The translations under genes were made by a program, and so were the position numbers. Positions 42,187-50,554 of a DNA stretch of 56,464 bases are shown here, piece by piece. Positions within the stretch are counted from its first letter, which is position 1, and every line of letters starts with the position of its first letter. The notes below the pieces were generated by a model. The model was given only the letters and a program-made list of their open reading frames with translations. It did not search any database and was not told where the DNA came from. Origin of the DNA: Allofustis seminis DSM 15817 (GTDB lineage Bacteria > Bacillota > Bacilli > Lactobacillales > Carnobacteriaceae_A); the NCBI RefSeq assembly GCF_000374325.1, contig NZ_KB894086.1, positions 1-56,464 of the forward strand, given 5' to 3'.

Positions 42187-42193
42187 ATTTTTA

Positions 42194-43369
42194 TTAATTT
42201 TTATTAATACAGCCTGCTTTTGTTAAAGCAAATTTTGCAAGTAGTGGGCCAATTAATTCATAAATAATGGTAGCCCCTAAAACGATTGTGCGAATTTGCG
42301 AACCGAATGGATCTGGAACAATTTGAGAAGCGATTAGACTTAATCCAATCGCAACACCCGCTTGTGGCACTAGCGTTAGTCCTAAATTATTTTGAACAGA
42401 TTGAGGGAAACCGACTGCTTTTGTTGAAATAAAGGCCCCACCGAATTTTCCGATAACACGTGCAACAACATAGCCTATGCCGATGATTCCTACCGCTGAT
42501 AAGTCTGATAATTTTAAATCGGCACCACTTAAAACAAAGAAAATAATAAATAGCGGTGGCGTTAATGTATTGATTAATGAGAGATAACGGCGATTTTTCG
42601 GACCAAAGTTAGAAATAACCAGACCGGTCATCATAAGAGTTAGTAGACTTGATAGGTTGAATTTAAGTGCAATGGCTGTAATGACGAAGATCGTTGCCAA
42701 AGTAAAAGATAAATTCTCGCCATCATTGCGAAATGTGCGCGATAAGACGATATATAAAACCCCGCCCACTGCGCCAACGACAATCGCAAGAACAATTTCT
42801 AATAGTGGCTGAAAGAGCATAGTATTAATACTGAGGTCAGCACCTGAGATCATTGCTGAACCTATTGAAGAAGCGATTCCAAATGCCATAATACATACAG
42901 CATCATCCAAAGCCACAACAGGAATTAAAACGTCAACTAAATCGCCTTTTGCTTGATATTGTTTAATTACCATCAATGTTGCAGCGGGTGCCGTTGCAGA
43001 TGCAATGCTTCCCAAGATAATAGCAGATGGCAAATTAAGATGAAAAACAAAAAGCATAGTGAGCGTAACGATAAGTACTGCACCTAATGCTTCCGAAAAA
43101 GTTACAATAAATATTTTAGACCCCATTTGTTTGATTTTTTTTAAGTTCATTTCACTTCCGACAGAAAAGGCAATAAAACTTAATGCAATAGTACTTAAGA
43201 TTCCCAAAGAAGAGACGCCTTCATCCGAAATGAGATGGAAAACGGATGGCCCAACAATAATGCCAGCAATTAGATAACCTGTAACATCAGGAAATTTCAA
43301 TAAGCCCAATATGCGAGCAAAAAAATAACCAGATAATAGTAATATCGCTAAATAAAAAAGAGTTTCCAT
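42194..43369 (-). CDS. CPA2-family cation/proton antiporter
   Basis: 391 aa, about 11-12 hydrophobic helices. Family marks: DVTGYLIAGIIVGPS in helix 2, LGSIASATAPAATLMVIKQY (helix 4-5) and ALDDAVCIMAFG with the ion-binding Asp pair. No C-terminal TrkA/RCK regulatory domain is fused. The upstream gene encodes a PII-like protein, 11 bp away on the same strand, which could supply the regulation. Na+ or K+ specificity cannot be told. Confidence 0.9.
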   Translation of the reverse strand: METLFYLAILLLSGYFFARILGLLKFPDVTGYLIAGIIVGPSVFHLISDEGVSSLGILSTIALSFIAFSVGSEMNLKKIKQMGSKIFIVTFSEALGAVLIVTLTMLFVFHLNLPSAIILGSIASATAPAATLMVIKQYQAKGDLVDVLIPVVALDDAVCIMAFGIASSIGSAMISGADLSINTMLFQPLLEIVLAIVVGAVGGVLYIVLSRTFRNDGENLSFTLATIFVITAIALKFNLSSLLTLMMTGLVISNFGPKNRRYLSLINTLTPPLFIIFFVLSGADLKLSDLSAVGIIGIGYVVARVIGKFGGAFISTKAVGFPQSVQNNLGLTLVPQAGVAIGLSLIASQIVPDPFGSQIRTIVLGATIIYELIGPLLAKFALTKAGCINKN

Positions 43370-43380
43370 ATCATTGCCAC

Positions 43381-43722
43381 CTACTTCGTTAAGCCTTCAA
43401 AACCGGTAACATTGAAACTGAACATAATTCCAACATTCTCGCGGTCAAGACTACCTACAATGCGATGAACGCACTGCTTAGCTACTTGTACTTGTTCTTC
43501 TTTTAATAAAAGTAAAATGGTTTTGTTATATGGACGCCCCTCATTTAAAAATAGTCGAAAATATTCCATATCCAAGCCGCTGGTAGAATGCGAGGCTGCT
43601 TGTGTTGCTGCCAAACCTTCCGTTTCAAAAATAGTTCCTCCGCGGATTCCTTCTTTAGCAAATTCTGTCAACAATTCTTGGAAATGTTCCTCATGATTAA
43701 TCACGATAAATAGAGCTTCCAT
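43381..43722 (-). CDS. PII-like protein next to the cation antiporter
   Basis: 113 aa. The plan is that of the PII superfamily: beta-alpha-beta repeat with GIRGGTIFETEGL near residue 27, a loop region (HSTSGLDMEYFRLF), helix VAKQCVHRIVGSL and the final strand IMFSFNVTGFEG. It lacks the uridylylation Tyr context of classical GlnB. ATG 43722 is preferred because AAAGG lies 11 nt away; ATG 43731 and GTG 43734 are too close. It is the first gene of an operon with the antiporter, implying a nucleotide- or ion-sensing regulator of that transporter. Confidence 0.7.
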   Translation of the reverse strand: MEALFIVINHEEHFQELLTEFAKEGIRGGTIFETEGLAATQAASHSTSGLDMEYFRLFLNEGRPYNKTILLLLKEEQVQVAKQCVHRIVGSLDRENVGIMFSFNVTGFEGLTK

Positions 43723-43857
43723 TGATATCATCACCTTTCCTTTTTAATTTACTCCCATTGACTTCAAATTTCAAATAATAATTTAAAAAAATAAAAACTT
43801 TCGATGAATTTCATTCCGAATGGGAATATAAGAAGTAGCGGACAGAAAGGAGGAGTT

Positions 43858-44913
43858 ATGAATATCGAATTATTTGCCCATGAGTCAGTGAATAATGCAC
43901 ATCAGTTAAATACGAGTGATTTACATGTACTGCCAAATGATCAAGGATACGGGATCTATTATCGACTGAGCGGCCAATTAATAAAAAAATATGATCTATC
44001 CCCAGAAGATGGCGTTCGCTTTATCACATATTTCAAATTCCTAGCAAATATGGATGTTGGAGAAAAAAGAAGGCCGCAAAGTGGTGCCTTATTATTTCCG
44101 TTGGCAGAGACGGCGATCGATTTAAGATTGTCAACGATTGCCAATTATTTGGGGCAAGAATCATTAGTCATCCGTCTTTTGGCAGAAGATTATATGGAAA
44201 AAAGTCAAGTTCAAGTATTTTTTGAACATGAATGGAACCAAATAAAACGTCTTATTCGCTATAAAAGTGGTTTGATTTTATTTTCCGGGCCTGTTGATTC
44301 AGGAAAAACCACCGCGATGTATCATTTAGTCAAAAATCGTTTAGAAAGCCAACAGCAACAAGTGATTTCTATTGAGGATCCCGTCGAAATTAAAGAAAAG
44401 AGCTTTTTGCAAGTGCAAGTCAATGAGAAATCGGGCGTAACTTATGAACAACTCTTAAAAGCCTCTTTAAGGCATCACCCAGATATTATTCTGGTCGGTG
44501 AAATTCGTGACGAAGAAACTGCTAAAATGGTCATTCGTGGTGCATTAACGGGTCATCTCATATTAGCGACCGTTCACGCAAAAGACGCCGCGGGGGTGCT
44601 GACACGTTTAGAAGAATTGGGCATATCATCTGAACTCTTGCAGCAGACCATTATTGGGATCATTTTTCAAAAATTACTTCCCATCTATTGTCCACTTTGC
44701 CAATCGAATTGTCATATTTTATGTGATCATTATTATAATCGGTCAAAACGTGCGGCACTGTGTGAAGTGTGGGATCGAGTTAAGATAAATGAATTTTATC
44801 ATCCGCTAAAGCAAAAGAGTTCCATTAATCGATCATTCAATCATTTGTTGAAAAAGGTGTATAGCTATGGCTTTATTAGTCAAGACGTTTATGAACAATA
44901 TTACATCCCATAG
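43858..44913 (+). CDS. comGA: Competence pseudopilus ATPase ComGA
   Basis: 351 aa, PulE/GspE family ATPase that drives assembly of the competence pseudopilus for DNA uptake. Walker A GPVDSGKTTAMYH, Asp box ISIEDPVEI, His box HPDIILVGEIRDEETA and a C-terminal Cys set (YCPLCQSNCHILC) are present. AAAGGAGGAG precedes ATG 43858; the frame is open to 43804. First gene of comGA-GG. Upstream TTCCGAATGG is only a vague match to a ComX box. Confidence 0.95.
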   Translation: MNIELFAHESVNNAHQLNTSDLHVLPNDQGYGIYYRLSGQLIKKYDLSPEDGVRFITYFKFLANMDVGEKRRPQSGALLFPLAETAIDLRLSTIANYLGQESLVIRLLAEDYMEKSQVQVFFEHEWNQIKRLIRYKSGLILFSGPVDSGKTTAMYHLVKNRLESQQQQVISIEDPVEIKEKSFLQVQVNEKSGVTYEQLLKASLRHHPDIILVGEIRDEETAKMVIRGALTGHLILATVHAKDAAGVLTRLEELGISSELLQQTIIGIIFQKLLPIYCPLCQSNCHILCDHYYNRSKRAALCEVWDRVKINEFYHPLKQKSSINRSFNHLLKKVYSYGFISQDVYEQYYIP

Positions 44914-45928
44914 CCCCACAGTAATGCAGGGCGCTTTTTTAAAAAGGTTGGGTTTATTATTAAAAGAAGGCTACTCATTAAATGAGGCATGTTCATTTTT
45001 ATTATATATAGAACAAGGAGCAGCTTATCAGTGGGCTGACATGATTGAAAAGCAAATGAAAGAAGGACATTCATTACATCAGATACTTGAACAATGTCAT
45101 TTTTCTCCACTAATTTGCACGCAAATTTATCTAGGAAGTCTTTATGGAAATTTCGAGCAAAAAATTATTCATTGTGGTGAATGGTTGCTTAAAAAGCATG
45201 AGCGGCATAAAAAGTTTAAAAAAGTGATTCACTATCCAGCGATATTAGTAGCATTTATGGGTGGCATGATTTTGCTTATGCGCTTTATCTTACTTCCTCA
45301 AATTGAAATGCTAATAAAAAATCAAATGGATGAGCTTGACATGACCACTAGAATATTATTGTCATTGATTCGATTGAGCCCTTATTGGATGAGTACAGCA
45401 GTGTTTGGTGCTTTGTTGGCTTGTTATCTTTTTGAAGTGAATTTTAAAAAGAAAGCGGTGCTAGCACGATTAACCTTTTTATTAAAAGTTCCTATTTTAA
45501 ATAAGTATTTAAGATTATATTGGACAGATTTTTATTTTATGCAGTGGTCAGAAATGCTAAAAAGTGGCTGCAGTTTGTACGAGATGATTCAGATTGCACA
45601 ATCAAAAGATTCGACCGCCATGTTAAAAGAGATTGGTACAATTTTAGAAAAAAATATGCGACAAGGCCATTCATTTAGTCAATCACTAGCCGCATTACCT
45701 TTTTTGTCCAAAGAAGCACGCTCAGTTGTTAGACATGGGGAAGAGACTGGAAATTTAGCAACAGAGATGTATATTTATCATTTGAAATGTGCAGATGAAT
45801 TTGAGCAGCGCTTTGAACGAATGTTGGAAAATATTCAGCCTATTGTATTTGTGGTGATTGCAGTCTTAATTGTTGGAATTTATGCAGCATTGATGCTGCC
45901 GACATTTAAAATGATGGAGGTATTATAA
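44867..45928 (+). CDS. comGB: Competence pseudopilus membrane protein ComGB
   Basis: 353 aa, GspF/PilC family. Two T2SF domains with three hydrophobic helices (about 120-145, 165-190, 325-350); polytopic platform protein of the pseudopilus. Overlaps comGA by 47 bp, with AAAGGTG before ATG 44867. Confidence 0.93.
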   Translation: MALLVKTFMNNITSHSPTVMQGAFLKRLGLLLKEGYSLNEACSFLLYIEQGAAYQWADMIEKQMKEGHSLHQILEQCHFSPLICTQIYLGSLYGNFEQKIIHCGEWLLKKHERHKKFKKVIHYPAILVAFMGGMILLMRFILLPQIEMLIKNQMDELDMTTRILLSLIRLSPYWMSTAVFGALLACYLFEVNFKKKAVLARLTFLLKVPILNKYLRLYWTDFYFMQWSEMLKSGCSLYEMIQIAQSKDSTAMLKEIGTILEKNMRQGHSFSQSLAALPFLSKEARSVVRHGEETGNLATEMYIYHLKCADEFEQRFERMLENIQPIVFVVIAVLIVGIYAALMLPTFKMMEVL

Positions 45929-46209
45929 TGAAGAGAATGATAAAAGATGAAAGAGGATTTACATTAATTGAAATGGTTCTAGTTGTATTGATCATTGCCG
46001 CGCTACTGTTGATATTTATTCCTAATATTGCAAATACACGTGAAAAAGCCATATCAAAATCTGAAGAAGCTGTCGTAAAAGTTGTAGAAATGCAGATGGA
46101 AGCATATATGTTGGACACTGGAGCTTCTTCTGTTACTGCTGAACAATTAAAAGATGAAGGCTACATTGATGAGAAGCAACTTGAAGTCTATAACCGCGTT
46201 CATCACTAA
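45928..46209 (+). CDS. comGC: Major competence pseudopilin ComGC
   Basis: 93 aa. Class III prepilin signal: short basic leader (MKRMIKDERG), cleavage before FTLIEMVLVVLIIAALL. The main subunit of the pseudopilus. Its ATG overlaps the comGB stop (TAATG). Confidence 0.95.
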   Translation: MKRMIKDERGFTLIEMVLVVLIIAALLLIFIPNIANTREKAISKSEEAVVKVVEMQMEAYMLDTGASSVTAEQLKDEGYIDEKQLEVYNRVHH

Positions 46210-46217
46210 TAATTAAA

Positions 46218-46658
46218 ATGAAATGCTTAAAATCAAATAAAGGTTTCACACTGATTGAAATGCTTCTGACTATTTTTGTTGTCTGTTCACTTGTATTCTT
46301 ACCACTGATAAATTTCAACAAGACAATGGCTACGATAGAATCGAGAAATTTCATTCATCATGTTCAAACTGAATTACATTTCTTGCAAAGCTATAGCATT
46401 ATTAAAGATAAGCGAACAAGATTTTCTATATTTCCAGAATTTCGTACCATTAAATGCACTACTTCTGAGGAAAATTATTTTATAAAATTTCCACGTTCAG
46501 TAGAATTTATGGGAGAGGGTGCAAAAATCTATAATTTTGAAGCTGGAACAGGTAATTTGGGGAATTTTAATAGGATGCGATTTCGCACAAATGATGGGCA
46601 ATATATAATAAAATTCCAATTGGGAAGTGGGCGATTTGATGTCGAGAAAATTGATTAA
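46218..46658 (+). CDS. comGD: Minor competence pseudopilin ComGD
   Basis: 146 aa. Prepilin signal KGFTLIEMLLTIFVVCSLVF after an 8-residue leader. Eight bases after comGC, overlapping comGE. Minor pseudopilin. Confidence 0.9.
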   Translation: MKCLKSNKGFTLIEMLLTIFVVCSLVFLPLINFNKTMATIESRNFIHHVQTELHFLQSYSIIKDKRTRFSIFPEFRTIKCTTSEENYFIKFPRSVEFMGEGAKIYNFEAGTGNLGNFNRMRFRTNDGQYIIKFQLGSGRFDVEKID

Positions 46659-46944
46659 ATCTACTAAAGGCTCGCTTCTCATTGAAGCGATGATAGGATT
46701 GTTCATATTGTGTACGATTTTAGTTATTATTTTGCCACAATTATATGCTAATGTGTCAAGAAAAAAAGAATTAGAAAGTCAGTCTGATTTATATCGTGTA
46801 CTTTATGAAGCGAGCAGGACGTGGAATGGCCAGGAGAAGTACATCATGTGGCAATTTAATGAGCAGAATTATCGCGTTACCTATTTTAGCAATGGTCTGA
46901 CTGTGGTGAATGAGGACGGTGTTCAAGTTGATTTGGCACTCTAG
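46639..46944 (+). CDS. comGE: Minor competence pseudopilin ComGE
   Basis: 101 aa. A prepilin-like start (STKGSLLIEAMIGLFILCTI) with Ser in place of the usual Phe after the cleavage Gly. ATG 46639 is better placed than in-frame GTG 46627. Overlaps both neighbours by about 20-35 bp, as comG genes do. Confidence 0.82.
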   Translation: MSRKLIKSTKGSLLIEAMIGLFILCTILVIILPQLYANVSRKKELESQSDLYRVLYEASRTWNGQEKYIMWQFNEQNYRVTYFSNGLTVVNEDGVQVDLAL

Positions 46945-47425
46945 GAATGACTGTAATATTATCAATCAACAAAGTGGATTTACCTTGCTAGAGGCTCTAG
47001 TTGCCTTATTGATTACAAGTACTATTTTTCTTTTAATGGCCAGTGGTATTTTTCAAGGAAAATTAGCACAGCCACTTGCTGAAGATCAAGAACAAATTGA
47101 ATGGCACCTTTTTTTAAATCAGTGGGAAGCCTATTTAAATGATGCTGAGTTCGAGAAGTTAACACGTCGCCAACTAACAACTAAAGAAAAAGCCAAAAAT
47201 AAGAAAAAATCTGAAACATTTACTTATAAAAAAAGCGGGCAAGCATTTGTTCGCACAAAAAATTATGGAGGCGGCTATCAACCCCTTCTTTTAAATGTGG
47301 CATATGTAGAATTTGCACGTGTTCAGGGCCAAATCGAAATTACTGTTTCTTTTATTAATGGAAAAACAAGGGTAGGTAAGATATATGTCGAATCGTGGGA
47401 AGACTTTTCAGATGAAAAGCAATGA
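46910..47425 (+). CDS. comGF: Minor competence pseudopilin ComGF
   Basis: 171 aa. Prepilin signal QSGFTLLEALVALLITSTIF after a 23-residue leader, longer than usual; a nearer start codon was not found. The C-terminal part (YVEFARVQGQIEITVSFING) fits ComGF. Overlaps comGE and comGG. Confidence 0.87.
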   Translation: MRTVFKLIWHSRNDCNIINQQSGFTLLEALVALLITSTIFLLMASGIFQGKLAQPLAEDQEQIEWHLFLNQWEAYLNDAEFEKLTRRQLTTKEKAKNKKKSETFTYKKSGQAFVRTKNYGGGYQPLLLNVAYVEFARVQGQIEITVSFINGKTRVGKIYVESWEDFSDEKQ

Positions 47426-47654
47426 AAATGGATTTGTTTTAGTTACAGTGATATGTTTTTTAATGCTATCCAGTCTACTTTATGTTACACTCACGCAATC
47501 TTTATCGCGGCAGTATCATTTACAGCATATGTTGATGGACAGCTACTATGAACAAGCAAAAATGCAACTGGAAAAGAATATGGACAAAGTAAAGATTCCA
47601 GAAGTAAAAGAATTCGAAGATGAACATGCACTTTATGAGCAAAAAAAGTTATAA
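47385..47654 (+). CDS. comGG: Minor competence pseudopilin ComGG
   Basis: 89 aa. Leader plus hydrophobic helix (NENGFVLVTVICFLMLSSLL) fits a ComGG-type pseudopilin lacking the strict prepilin motif. Last gene of the operon, overlapping comGF by 41 bp. The methyltransferase and ackA genes that often follow in lactic acid bacteria are absent. Confidence 0.78.
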   Translation: MSNRGKTFQMKSNENGFVLVTVICFLMLSSLLYVTLTQSLSRQYHLQHMLMDSYYEQAKMQLEKNMDKVKIPEVKEFEDEHALYEQKKL

Positions 47655-47801
47655 AATGATCAAATTATGATATACAAAGGAGGCGATCCTAAAGCAAAAT
47701 GATTTAAATCAATGAAAAATAATCAATAAAAAAACAAAAAATCAAAGATCATAACAAAAGACTCAAACCATTTAAAAGATATTTTTCATTGAAATGATAT
47801 T

Positions 47802-47834
47802 ATCGAGTATGTTTTATTACATACTCGATTTTTT
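47802..47834 (+). terminator. Terminator between comG operon and peptidase gene
   Basis: Stem ATCGAGTATGT/ACATACTCGAT with a 7-nt loop and TTTTTTA. About 150 bases after comGG; the intervening sequence holds no gene. Confidence 0.8.
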
Positions 47835-47929
47835 AGTGGCTGGATAGTTTTAGTAATTGTCAGTGCATTTCTTACGGTATTTTTGTTATAATGAAAAATG
47901 GATGATGAGATTAGAAAGAAGGATATATA

Positions 47930-48991
47930 ATGAGAGTACAAAATGTACAGAAAAAACTAGTCCAAGAAGGCCTTGATGCGATACTTATTACAAGTCCTTA
48001 TAATTTACGTTATGTTTCAAATTTCACAGGCACGACAGGCCTCAGTGTGATCACACAAGAAAAAGCTTTTTTTGTTACAGATTTTCGTTACATGGAACAA
48101 GCAGCCCATCAGGCAAAGGGGTTTGAAATCGTTCAAAATTTCGGCCCAATCTTAGATGAGGTCAAAAAGCTTATTGCGCAAGAAAACATTAAAAAAATTG
48201 GGTTTGAAGCCGATCATGTCATCTATAATGAATTCTTGACCATGAAAGAATTATTTGATGCAGAACTTGTTGGAGTGACCGGATTTGTTGAAGAATTACG
48301 TCTGGTAAAAGATCCGACAGAAGTTGAAACCATTCGTCAAGCGATTCGTATCACTGAAATTGCTTATCGTCATATTTTAGATTATATTCAACCCGGTATG
48401 ACCGAAATTCAAGTAGCCAATGAATTGGAACGTTTTATGAAAGAACAAGGAGCATCCAGCGTGAGTTTTGATACGATTGTTGCCAGTGGTAAACGCAGTG
48501 CGATGCCTCATGGCGTAGCCAGTGAAAAAGAAATTGAAATGGGCGACATGATCACTATTGACTTTGGTTGCTACTATAAAGGATATGTTTCAGATATGAC
48601 AAGAACGTTTGCGCTTGGTGATCCTGGAGAAGAGTTGAAAGAAATTTATCAAATTGTGCATGATGCCCACCGTAAAGCGGCACTTGCAGTTAAACCAGGT
48701 ATGACTGGCGCAGAAATCGATGCCATTGCACGAGATTATATTAAAGATCATGGTTATGGTGAATATTTCGGTCATGGTACTGGTCATGGTATCGGACTTG
48801 AAATTCATGAAGGACCGACCGTTAATGCAACGAATAATAAACCATTAGTGCCAGGTAATGTGATTACCGTTGAACCAGGAATTTATATTTCAGGTTTGGG
48901 TGGCGTTCGTTTGGAAGATGATATTTTAGTGACGGAAGATGGGCATGAGAATTTAATGGTGCTTGAGAAAGATTTTCTTATTAAAGAATAA
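47930..48991 (+). CDS. Xaa-Pro aminopeptidase/dipeptidase (M24B)
   Basis: 353 aa, creatinase-like N-terminal domain and a pita-bread C-terminal domain. Metal ligands in order: Asp in [11 protein letters not shown] and SDMTRTF, His in [14 protein letters not shown], Glu in ITVEPGIYI and GGVRLEDDI. Cleaves X-Pro bonds; PepQ or PepP-type activity cannot be told apart. Extended -10 TGT-TATAAT lies about 40 bp upstream. It precedes efp, as in Bacillus. Confidence 0.93.
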   Translation: MRVQNVQKKLVQEGLDAILITSPYNLRYVSNFTGTTGLSVITQEKAFFVTDFRYMEQAAHQAKGFEIVQNFGPILDEVKKLIAQENIKKIGFEADHVIYNEFLTMKELFDAELVGVTGFVEELRLVKDPTEVETIRQAIRITEIAYRHILDYIQPGMTEIQVANELERFMKEQGASSVSFDTIVASGKRSAMPHGVASEKEIEMGDMITIDFGCYYKGYVSDMTRTFALGDPGEELKEIYQIVHDAHRKAALAVKPGMTGAEIDAIARDYIKDHGYGEYFGHGTGHGIGLEIHEGPTVNATNNKPLVPGNVITVEPGIYISGLGGVRLEDDILVTEDGHENLMVLEKDFLIKE

Positions 48992-49013
48992 AAATATCCC
49001 TAGGAGGAACAGT

Positions 49014-49574
49014 ATGATTACATCAAATGATTTAAAAAAAGGACTCACAATTCAATATGAGGGAAGTATTTGGAAAGTTTTGGACTTCCAACATGTAAAA
49101 CATGGACGTGGTCAAGCAATTGTTCGCGCGAAATTGAGAAATTTACGTCAAGGAAATATTAAAGACCTTACTTTCCGCGCTGGGGAAAAATTGGAAACCG
49201 CTCATATCGAAACGAAAACCATGCAATATTTATATGAAAATGCAGGACAACATATTTTCATGGACTTGGAAACATATGAACAAATTGGCATTCCTGAAGA
49301 AAAGATTGAAGATGAGTTGAAGTTCTTAAAAGAGAATGAAAATGTTGATATTGTAACATATGAGGGAGAAGTTATCGGTGCATCACTTCCTGTCAAAGTA
49401 CAATTACGTGTAATTGAAACAGAACCTGGAATTCGCGGAGATACACAAAGCGGAGGTTCAAAAACCGCAAAACTTGAAACAGGTGCTGTCATCACTGTTC
49501 CACTATTTGTTAATGTGGATGACGTATTAATTGTTAATACGGAAGATGGAAGCTATGACTCACGTGTGCAATAA
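49014..49574 (+). CDS. efp: Elongation factor P with Arg at the loop tip
   Basis: 186 aa, three beta-barrel domains; relieves ribosome stalling at polyproline. TAGGAGGAA lies 7 nt before ATG 49014. The tip of loop beta3-beta4, which carries the modified residue, reads KHGRGQ with Arg32. Most Firmicutes have Lys here (aminopentanol in Bacillus); Arg32 is the rhamnosylated residue of Pseudomonas and Neisseria. It follows the peptidase gene by 22 bp. Confidence 0.96.
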   Translation: MITSNDLKKGLTIQYEGSIWKVLDFQHVKHGRGQAIVRAKLRNLRQGNIKDLTFRAGEKLETAHIETKTMQYLYENAGQHIFMDLETYEQIGIPEEKIEDELKFLKENENVDIVTYEGEVIGASLPVKVQLRVIETEPGIRGDTQSGGSKTAKLETGAVITVPLFVNVDDVLIVNTEDGSYDSRVQ

Positions 49575-49604
49575 TTGAGGCACTAACGAAAAGGAGGGCT
49601 AGCA

Positions 49605-50012
49605 TTGGTAAAAACATACGATCATTCAAAAGCAGTTTATGGTAACATCGAAATTTCTCAAGAAGTTTTAGAAGTTATTGCAGGCAAAGCCACGCACGAT
49701 GTCGCGGGTGTTTATGGAACTCAGAAATCTTTTTCCAATGAAGTACTGAATTATTTTAATAACAAGGAATTTCGTCGAGGCGTTCAACTTACAAAGTCTG
49801 AAACAGGAGAGTTAGTTTTAGATATTTATGTGAATTTAGATTATGGCGTAAAAGTGAGTGAAGTTGCACTAGCGATTCAAAAAAATGTTCGTGACCAAAT
49901 CTATTTCATGACGAATATTCATATTAATGAAATTAATGTACATATCGTTGGCATCGTATCGGTTAAAACAGAGTTAGCCGATATTCTTGAAAAAGATGGA
50001 GATATGAAATAA
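49605..50012 (+). CDS. Asp23/Gls24-family protein (YqhY-like)
   Basis: 135 aa. Conserved start (YGNIEISQEVLEVIAGKATH) and core (VYVNLDYGVKVSEVA-like stretch near residue 80). TTG 49605 follows AAAGGAGGG. In Bacillus yqhY lies between accC and nusB and is thought to affect fatty-acid supply. Here it lies between efp and nusB, overlapping nusB by one base. Confidence 0.88.
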   Translation: MVKTYDHSKAVYGNIEISQEVLEVIAGKATHDVAGVYGTQKSFSNEVLNYFNNKEFRRGVQLTKSETGELVLDIYVNLDYGVKVSEVALAIQKNVRDQIYFMTNIHINEINVHIVGIVSVKTELADILEKDGDMK

Positions 50013-50515
50013 TGACAAAAGAAATAACTGGAGTCAGACATTTTATACGTCAGGTTGCTTTTCAAACATTATTTCAACTCAATTCCAATGAAACAATAGA
50101 ACAAAATGATGCAATCCAATTTGCATTATTGAAAGATGAAGCCACTCAAAATAAAGATCTAACGATTGAGGAAATGATTCAGACAGGACTACCCCAAAAA
50201 TATCGCAACGAAGATATCATTCATGATAGTGCAATTTTTTTAAGTGAATTATTAGAGGGGATACGCGATCACCAAGCACAAATAGATCAAGTGATTGATG
50301 AAAATATGTCGGCATGGAATGTTGAAAGAATTCATTTGACACATTTAACAATTTTAAGAATTGCTGCTTATGAATTGCTTTTTATGCCGGAGACGGACCC
50401 GCGCATTGTAATGAATGAAGCGATCGAATTATCGAAAGAATTTAGTGATGAAAAATCAAGAAAATTTATAAATGGGGTACTGCAAGGTATTCAGAATTCA
50501 AAAAAAGAAGCCTAA
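50012..50515 (+). CDS. nusB: Transcription antitermination factor NusB
   Basis: 167 aa. Helical protein that binds boxA RNA with NusE/S10 for rRNA antitermination. Family marks: RQVAFQTLFQLN at the start and the C-terminal LRIAAYELLFMPETDPRIVM, NEAIELSKEFSDEKSRKFIN. ATG overlaps the stop of the previous gene. Confidence 0.94.
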   Translation: MTKEITGVRHFIRQVAFQTLFQLNSNETIEQNDAIQFALLKDEATQNKDLTIEEMIQTGLPQKYRNEDIIHDSAIFLSELLEGIRDHQAQIDQVIDENMSAWNVERIHLTHLTILRIAAYELLFMPETDPRIVMNEAIELSKEFSDEKSRKFINGVLQGIQNSKKEA

Positions 50516-50531
50516 CCCGGCTTCTTTTTTC
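50501..50531 (+). terminator. Terminator overlapping the end of nusB
   Basis: Arms AAAAAAGAAGCC/GGCTTCTTTTTT around TAACCC; the nusB stop codon lies in the loop. Only 24 bases before xseA. Confidence 0.8.
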
Positions 50532-50554
50532 ATCATCAGGGAAGGAGGGACGAA

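Noticed and set aside
43800-43857. ComX/ComK box before comGA
   Set aside because: TTCCGAATGG is only a partial match to the TACGAATA box and no clear ComK AT-boxes with correct spacing were seen.
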